DNA from: Chromera velia
Taxonomy: Eukaryota > Sar > Chromeraceae
Assembly (NCBI GenBank): GCA_018398765.1
Contig: JAHBMJ010001340.1
Location: 1 to 25,000, forward strand
Length of the DNA: 25,000 nucleotides
Direction: 5' to 3'
Position numbers and translations under genes: made by a program. The notes beneath the pieces are model-generated. The model saw only the letters and a list, made by a program, of their open reading frames with translations. It searched no databases and was not told the DNA's origin. This document shows, piece after piece, positions 12,934 through 25,000 of this stretch. Each line of letters begins with the position of its first letter. The first letter of the stretch is position 1.

Positions 12934-15530
12934 ATAAAGAAGGGAGCAAAAGATTGAAGTTAGACCAGAGAGGTTTCTGTGCGGCTCCCTTCCTTCCGAC
13001 AGTTCAGGCAGGCGCCTTCCTGGTCCCCCCACTCAGTCCCCTTGGATTCATGAACCCCTCAATGAGTGTTATTCTGTCTGTCTCCTTCCACTTGCCCGTT
13101 TCATTCCTTTCCGTCCCCTCCACACATAGAGAAGGGAGAGCGGGACAACAACCTGTCTGAGTCTGCCGAAAAACAATTAATGCCCGCATGCATGGATCGA
13201 GCGAACAGGAACCAACCGAAAAGAACGAAGAAGGAGTGGAGTGAGGGAAGGAGGAACGAAGCTTGAGGAGAGGAGAGGAGAGGAGAGGAGAGGAGAGGAG
13301 AAAAAGAAAGGAACGAAGGAAAGCACTGGTGAAGAGGAAAGTGCGAGGGAACGGAAGGAGAGAAGGAGACACTGACCTCATCAGACGAGAGATGGGTGAG
13401 AGGATTCTCACCACGGAAGTGGTGCGCGTCGTTGTACGCATCGATCATCTGTGCAGTCAGTCAATCAGGTAGCCAGGCAGGCAGGCAGGAATGCAGGGAG
13501 GCACAGCGAGTTGGACGAAAGAAGAGCGATAATTACATACACAAGAAGGGGAGACGGCGGAAAAGGCAGAGTCGCTTTCCGGTGCTGATGTGCACTTCAG
13601 CTTGCACGAATATGCCCAGATGGCCTTTCCTTTACTTGTCTGTCTGACTGTGAGGAGGATGAAGACGAATGCTCTCTATCTCTTTACACCTTTCTCCCTT
13701 GCGAACAATGGTGGAGTGTTCATTCGCGTTAGCGCTTCTCTTCTTTCAGTTTTTTTCTGAGAGGCAAGCAGACCAACATGCGAGCATGCAAACAGACAAA
13801 TGGAGAGGCAGCAGAAAGGCTGGGGGAGTGAGAGAGCGCGTGAAGAGACGGAGAGGGGCAGACCTGAGTTTGCAGTCTCGCTATGGAGTCGAACTCCTTG
13901 ATGGTGGCGGCACGCAGCCGTGTGAGGGCTCTGCAGACACACACACACACACACACACACAAACATTATATACACATGTATATATACACATGTATGCACA
14001 CAGGCACGCAGCTAAATCAAATCAGCGGAGCGCGATCAAGGTAGCTTCAGGCAACAGAGAGCAGAGAGAGGCAGGAAGAAGGGAGCTAGGGAACAAAGAC
14101 AGACAGAGAATACTGCAAGTAAGACATGATCCAGTCAACTAGGTCACCAAAAGGCCAACCACGGCCCCTCCTCACCTGAACACGGCCCTCTTGATCTCTG
14201 CAACCTCAGCGTTCTCGATGGCGTCGACCAGAGTATCCTGCGGGCAAACAAAAGGGAACCAAACCGATGTGTGAGAGCAAATGGAAGCATTCGTCAAGTC
14301 AGATGCAAGCATATGGATCAGAAAGAACTTCGGAATGGCGAGACATGAATCAGGGAGTGCAGGGTTCCTAGACACAAAAGGGCAGGGAGCGTTTCTGGAT
14401 GCAAAAAAAGGAGGAAAAGACAGACAGAGAGAGAGAGCCTCGAATTTGACTTCCCCTCGTGCAACTGAAAAGACAGCACTTACCGTCTTGAAAGTTTGAT
14501 AGACGTCGACGAGAAGCAACAATGAAGGAGAAACTACCATCGCTCGCTGTCTTCCTTCATTCTTTCCTTCCTATGTGCCTACACACCCACCTGTGTGGAG
14601 TCAGCATGCCTTTGCAGTTCCTTTGCAGTGTCTTCTTTTCCGAAAGGTTCAATTTTGTTGAACTCTACATCGAGAGCCTTGGACATCTCCTCGGGGACTG
14701 GAGCGTCGGGAGAGGCGGTCGGGCTCTCAGGAGCGGGGGTGGCGGAGGCAGATGAGAGGGAGGAGGAGGAAGAGGCAGCAGCAGCAGCGAGGGCTTTAGC
14801 TGTCTGTTCTGCCCTCATCACATCCGAGTCTGCATCCTTCTCCTTCTCTTGTCGTTGGTGCTCTACCTCCTGTTTCTTTTCGGTGAGTGCCTGAGGTGCT
14901 TTTGAAGTGGACTCTTTGAGCTTCCTTTCCTTCTCCGGCTGTGCTGCCTGATGAGAACTACTTGCGGGGAGCTGCTGTTGAACCCCTGTGCTTTGAGAAG
15001 GTGTCAGCCGTCCTGCAAAGGGGGGAGAAGGAGGGTGAAAAAAGGTCAAGGGGTAAGGAGACGGTGTCATCAATCATCACCTCTTTTCTTTGAGAGGAAG
15101 TGAGCCGAGATCTTGAGAAAGAAAAAAGGACCATGACATACAGTTTCGTCAGGAAAGAGCAAACAGAAAGAGCAAGACAAGGCACAACAACTATCTCCTC
15201 CCTCCCATCTAGGTGTTGCATATCCTCTTTACAAATCGAGAAAAGAGGCTGGGGAAGACAAAGTATTCTTTCTCGCTGTACCTTGTCCTTGACTTACGTT
15301 CTTGACTTTTGCTTTCTGATCCTCTTAGAGCATCGCTTGCCGAAACGCTGCAATCACACAATGCAAGAAGAAACTAGATCATGAGAAGGAGCAGACTTTT
15401 GACACTAGAGACAAGCTGGAGAGACGGTCGGCTGCCTCTCTGAGCGGAGCTGGGAGTTTTTTCTGTTGACGGACCTTGAGAAGATCAGCGCAATAAAGAG
15501 AAGCGCGACACCACACAGTCGCGTCATCAT
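12779..15530 (-). CDS. Secreted coiled-coil-like orphan protein, eight exons
   Basis: Model: exons 15530-15475, 15347-15298, 15012-14591, 14546-14484, 14237-14176, 13930-13864, 13448-13377 and 12817-12779; 831 nt, 276 residues. All joins keep phase and most acceptors end TTGCAG, CTGCAG or CCGCAG. The exception is the third intron, only 44 nt, lacking a pyrimidine tract; an alternative pair (donor at 14586, acceptor before 14533) is also in phase and gives 273 residues. ATG 15530 opens a signal peptide (MMTRLCGVALLFIALIFSS). Then come a Gln/Lys/Glu-rich charged segment, an Ala/Ser-rich low-complexity segment with runs of A and S, and a C-terminal helical region (LVDVYQTFKT, AIENAEVAEIKRAVF, ATIKEFDSIARLQTQ) ending VETDKFKSFH. 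Probably secreted or in the secretory system; no family recognised. It diverges from the kinase gene to its right. Confidence 0.6.
12851..12933. repeat. Compound microsatellite (TC)n-(AC)n-(AG)n
   Basis: (TC)n 12851-12882, (AC)n 12883-12910, (AG)n 12911-12933, in the last intron of the minus-strand orphan gene. The two outer arms are mutually complementary. Confidence 0.95.
13265..13301. repeat. Pentanucleotide microsatellite (GAGGA)n
   Basis: Seven or so GAGGA units in the same intron (13376-12818) as the compound array at 12851-12933. Confidence 0.9.
13936..13960. repeat. (AC)n tract abutting a splice acceptor
   Basis: Read on the minus strand this is (GT)n followed directly by CTGCAG and exon 13930-13864, so the dinucleotide run occupies the place of the polypyrimidine tract. 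Confidence 0.9.
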
Positions 15531-16231
15531 GAAGCCAACCGAACACCCCTACGCAAACAGACAAGACTTTCAGGCAAACGCCCACCCCGATTTCCTTCCC
15601 CAAACTGAGACGGGTTCACTCCTGAAGAGATATATACACTTTTTGTGTCAAAGAATTAACGATCGAATTAAATCAATTAGACGGGAGATTTCCCTTTGGG
15701 GTGACGCATATGGACTCGGTGCAAGTATACACGAAAGGGGTGGATGGAGAATGGTGATGTTTGGCCATGTTCAGCATTCAGGGCAGTGTTGAGATGTGTT
15801 GAGGGAAAAGGAACTGATCGATCGATCTCTTTCGATCATGGGATTTTCCATGCATGACTCAGTTTCTTTCACTTCGAAAAATGCGGCGCCGCGGCCGGTC
15901 CTGACGTCCGCGCGCGCGGCGCCGCATGCAACGCATGATTAATTTGCATGTGATAATTTGTGTGGCTGAAGCTCGGTCATACTCGGTCAGAATCGCGGTC
16001 GGTCCAAAACAGCGGTCGCCGACTGACGGTTGAATGAGTGATCTTTTCTCTCTGATCGAATCTGAACCTTTCGAAGCTTGCGACATACGTTGATAATCGA
16101 TTAGTGCATAAGCGCCAAAAAGATTTGTTGAACACTTCTTGGACCCCTTCATGAGAGGAAAGACAGGTTCGCCTTGAAAGTCCGGCAGACTGAAGATCGA
16201 GACAGGAGAGGGGTGTTCTCAGGAGGACAAA
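15531..16231. promoter_or_regulatory. Head-to-head gap, presumed divergent promoter of orphan and kinase genes
   Basis: A 701-bp gap between the start codons at 15530 (minus) and 16232 (plus). It contains a GATCGATCGATC run near 15816 and a strong GC-rich hairpin at 15881-15927 followed by CATGCAACGCATG. No TATA box or initiator is recognisable. The promoter role is inferred from layout only. Confidence 0.4.
15881..15927. repeat. GC-rich inverted repeat upstream of kinase gene
   Basis: ATGCGGCGCCGCG at 15881-15893 is the exact reverse complement of 15915-15927, with a 21-nt GC-rich loop that includes CGCGCG. A GCATGCA heptamer overlaps the right arm. A similar CG-alternating palindrome followed by GCATGCA lies in the kinase's second intron at 17367-17401. 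Confidence 0.9.
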
Positions 16232-21946
<5,715 letters not shown>

Positions 21947-23617
21947 GCGGGTGGGTGGGCGTGAGGGGGGGAGCGCTTGTTTGAATGAAAGAATTCCCCT
22001 GCACGGTCAGGCCGAGGAAAAATCTAAGTCGTCTGGTTCCCTTAACACGATACGCTTGCAATTCTGTTTGCCTGACTCTGACGTTGCCAGAGGCACTCTG
22101 CACGAGCCTCAATTTACTTTGGTCGGAGAAGAGGTGGACCTTCTGAACTTGAAATGACTGCCTTCAATTTCTTCGTCCTCTCCTTTGTCTGGAATCGTGC
22201 AGGTTTCTAACATGGATCTACCGGGATCCTGACTAAGAGCCTGATAGGTCTCCGCAAATTAAATCACAATCATTTCTGGTGCAACTTTTACTTGAATTCG
22301 GACCAGGTTTCAGACCAATCGGTTTTTATTAATTATTACATTCACAATTAATGAAGCTTTCGAGTTAATACATAGTGTTTCTAGAACTTCTTATTGTTAA
22401 TTTAAAAAACTATATATAGATTACTTAGAATGTATATGAAAAGACCACTTCGTCAGCAGTGTAGATGAGGCCCTCGAAAAGGATACCGAGATGTTCCTAA
22501 AGAAGGTAGCGCATCTTGTGAGTTTGAAGTGGGATAAGACATACGGGCAGGTGTACGCATCATATGATACATGAAGGCAAGAATGCAGGCAGCACACCAC
22601 AGAGCAGCCAGCGGGTGCCTGCGGGGCACCAGGGGAGAGGTGAGAAGAGTGATAGGATAGGATAGGATAGGATTAATGTCTGGAGGATTGGCCTCCTGCC
22701 CTAATGCCGAGCGCTCGACGTGCGGCATTGAGGGAGGGGCAGTGGCAGTGACAACCCTCGGATAGACGCAGTGACGATCAGCCGCTCCTAACGGAAAACT
22801 TCCCCCCCGGAAAAAGCAAGGTCGTGGGAAGACATGGAGAGCTCATAGGTGGTTGAAGTCGATACTACTTTGTAGATTGAACTAACAGTTGTTTGAACTT
22901 GTTTCTCACTAGGACGTATATGAAAAAAACTAAATTAAATAAACATGATGAAAGAAATCCGAACATAGAAATTAGGCTCAGATTCCTATCTTAACCTATT
23001 CTATAGAAATTAATAGAAATAAAGCGGTATTGAAGCCTTGATTCCGAGTCCCACTAGATTTATATAAATTTATATAGAAATTCGGTGAGGGTTCTATAAA
23101 TCATAATCTAATTTATTTAATTATAATTAAAAATTTAGCTTGACCCTATCTTGAAACTAGTCTTGAAACTTCTACATTAAGATTTCAAGTTCTATAACAT
23201 TTCTATTCGATTTTTACTAGCATTTCTACTAGGATTTCTATAACATTTCTGTAACGTTTTGTAGGGATACGCGGCATACTTAATTAGTACGTCTGGTGAT
23301 ACGCCTAGTTTTTTCTTAACTTTAAATACCAGAGTTTGTTTTAGCCTAGGTTTTAGCTTAGAGGGGTGAGCCGAAACCTAGAGAAGACTCAGAAGACTTG
23401 TTCTGTCTAGCTGCTCCGGCAGGGCCTGGGGCTAGGCCTGGCGGGTAAAGGACAAGATCTTTTTATTCCGAAAATTCAAACACTCACTACTTCTTCACCA
23501 TACACAAGATCTAGGACTATAAGAGATTCAGTTTGCATGTTACACTGATACAGTGCATCTGTACGTATCTAGGTACGTATTTACTTGTCGTCATGGTATA
23601 AGTCTCCACTCAACAAG
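21947..23617. other. Tail-to-tail gap with AT-rich islands and a repeat insertion
   Basis: Between the kinase stop and the LRR-gene stop. Bases 21947 to about 22240 are probably kinase 3' UTR and flank. AT-rich sequence covers about 22250-22440 and 22850-23400, separated by a block of higher GC (about 22441-22850) that contains the second copy of the dispersed repeat. Near 23195-23265 there are imperfect tandem copies of a TTTCTA(C/T)TA-type unit. No coding gene or RNA gene is supported. Confidence 0.55.
22650..22720 (-). repeat. Dispersed repeat, copy 2, ending in (CCTAT)n
   Basis: Minus-strand copy of the repeat at 11321-11380: GCAGGAGGCCAATCCTCC, GACATTAATCC and a CCTAT pentamer array. 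The minus-strand frame continues open to 22453, and its reading SALGQEANPPDINP matches the other copy at 12 of 14 residues. Embedded in AT-rich sequence. Confidence 0.65.
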
Positions 23618-25000
23618 TCACAATACGACAATTCTCTCTCCACTTGTGAGCCAGGGGGCCTTCAGACACCCTTCCGAAGAGTCCCACTCAGGCCGAGGAA
23701 CCCATTCCCCCCCATTCCCGTCCGGGCGGACGGAACGAAACCCCGGGAGCGCCTCCTCGAGGGCCTGCATCCCTTCTGCCCCCACCCCCGGCTGGTGTTG
23801 TGCCGCGAAGGGGGGGGCGGCATGGTTCTCGATGGTCAAGTATCGGAGACCTGGGAGCTTACCCTCCCTGAGCATGCCTGCGAGGGCGACTGCCCCCCCT
23901 TGATTGAGGGGATTGTCTTCAAGGATGAACGATTGGAGGGTGGCGAGGGGTGGCTGGGCTCTCCAGGTGGTAGCGAGAGCGGTCGCATCTTCGTCAGAAA
24001 TGACACATCTGGACAAGTTGAGAGCCAAAATTTCAGGCAGGTTCTCTGCATTGACAGCCTGTGCAAGTGCCCCCAGGCCTCCTGCAATTGCAGTGTTCCT
24101 CGAATCGAGAACTCGAAGTCTCGGCAATTGCTTTGTGGCAATGGAAAACGAAAGAAGCCGCCCCCCCACTGCGCCAATTTCAGGCGAACTCAACGACAGC
24201 CTTTGAAGGCCTCGGAGAGACCCCGAGGCTATCGCAATGGCAACGGCCCCCGCATCTTCGTCCCCCACACCCCACTCGGCCCCCAGCTCTAGCTCTCTCA
24301 GGGGGGGGGCGTGCTGCTTCGATGCTTGCCATCAGAGGTGACAGAGGGTGAGATTGCCCCGGAGCGGGACCTCCCATATGGAGGATTGAAATGCTCTCAA
24401 GCGAGGGAAATATGCCCAAACGAATCAAATTATCTAGAGCGCGGGAGATTTCAGGAGGGGTCCACATCTCATAGATCGAGGTTTCTTTCAAAGAAGGGAA
24501 TCTCCCACCCGAAGGATTCTGAACTGCGGCAGCCACACCTTCCGCCATCCCCTGCAACAGCGCAATCAAATCGGCAGGATTAAGGCCACCAAAATCGAGA
24601 TCGGAGACGAGTGGCAAAAAGCCCGCCACGCCCGCCATTCCGATTCCTTCTCCGAGAAGCCTCGCGATCTCCACGCCCATATTCAGAAAACTCATGACGT
24701 CGATCGTCAGTTTCTTGGCACCCTGCATAATGCCGTTTTTCATTGCCAATGCTAAACCCCTGACGCCAACATACGAATCAAGACTTGTCTGGCAAAACCG
24801 CACGTCTGAATGGACATGCTGAGAGAGCCCACCCCCCTCAACAAAGCCCTCACCGAGTGCCTCCCCAATCTGGTCAAAAGGCCACGAGAGATAGAGATGA
24901 CGGAGCGACGGAATATTCTCAGAGCTCAACGACTTCCCCAAAGCCCTCGCACCCCCTGCCTCATCTGAATCGATACGAACTCTCAATTCTAGAGACTTCA
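23618..25000 (-). CDS. Leucine-rich-repeat protein, C-terminal part, frameshifted
   Basis: Open from the right edge of the window, so the 5' end is missing; stop TGA at 23618-23620, about 460 residues visible and no intron seen. Repeats follow the ribonuclease-inhibitor style: a helix with alternating Ala and Leu, a Leu-rich strand and Gly/Asn turns, such as IPSLRHLYLS, FPSLKETSIY, FPSLESISIL, LRGLQRLSLS, LPRLRVLDSRNT and LATLQSFILEDNPLN. Such proteins act as protein-binding scaffolds; partner and location are unknown, and no signal or membrane segment is visible. The frame changes at a run of nine C (minus strand) at 24301-24309: before it the frame reads MASIEAARPP, after it LRELELGAEWGVGDEDAG resumes the repeat in another frame. 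One base fewer would join them. Either a base-calling error or a true inactivating indel. It converges with the kinase gene. Confidence 0.75.
24301..24309 (-). other. Homopolymer frameshift in the LRR gene
   Basis: Nine G on the plus strand (nine C in the sense strand). The repeat pattern continues on both sides but in different frames; a run of eight would restore one continuous frame. Homopolymers are common sites of both sequencing error and slippage mutation. Confidence 0.75.

Overview
The window is eukaryotic nuclear DNA. Its genes are split by GT-AG introns whose acceptors mostly read (C/T)TGCAG, base composition is near balanced with AT-rich islands, and compound microsatellites are abundant. 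An oocyst-wall-protein-like cysteine-repeat gene, a CDK11-type kinase, ribonuclease-inhibitor-type leucine-rich repeats and secreted carbohydrate-active proteins together suggest an alveolate. A photosynthetic chromerid close to Chromera velia is my best guess (inference, about 0.7), with a coccidian-like apicomplexan as the main alternative. No bacterial or organellar features were seen.

Layout: six genes alternate strictly in strand. (1) + strand, 1-2202: 3' part of an intronless, very C-rich-codon wall protein with CPxGT...C repeats. (2) - strand, 7496-3678: a five-exon secreted TIM-barrel glycoside hydrolase with an in-frame TAG in exon 1. (3) + strand, 8051-9594: a six-exon 237-residue protein of unknown function. 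(4) - strand, 15530-12779: an eight-exon secreted, Ala/Ser/Glu-rich orphan. (5) + strand, 16232-21946: an eleven-exon 538-residue CDK11-like kinase with a PLTSIRE helix. (6) - strand, 25000-23618: the C-terminal part of a leucine-rich-repeat protein, broken by a frameshift at a nine-base homopolymer. Exon models for genes 2 to 5 were built by hand; nearly all joins are phase-consistent and the weak ones are flagged.

The two head-to-head gaps (7497-8050, 15531-16231) are short and presumably hold divergent promoters. The three tail-to-tail gaps (2203-3677, 9595-12778, 21947-23617) are longer and hold the AT-rich islands and dispersed repeats, including two copies of a repeat ending in CCTAAT/CCTAT-type microsatellites. 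A foldback repeat family has one copy in a head-to-head gap and one in a tail-to-tail gap. Introns carry most microsatellites, several as mirror-like (CT)n-(CA or TG)n-(GA)n arrays or as (TG)n tracts just upstream of acceptors.

The genes do not form an obvious pathway. The wall protein, the hydrolase and the orphan are likely exported or enter the secretory route; the kinase is expected to be nuclear. No new multi-gene system can be supported. The items most worth a second look are the hydrolase with its in-frame stop, the repeated microsatellite architecture around splice sites, and the dispersed repeats.
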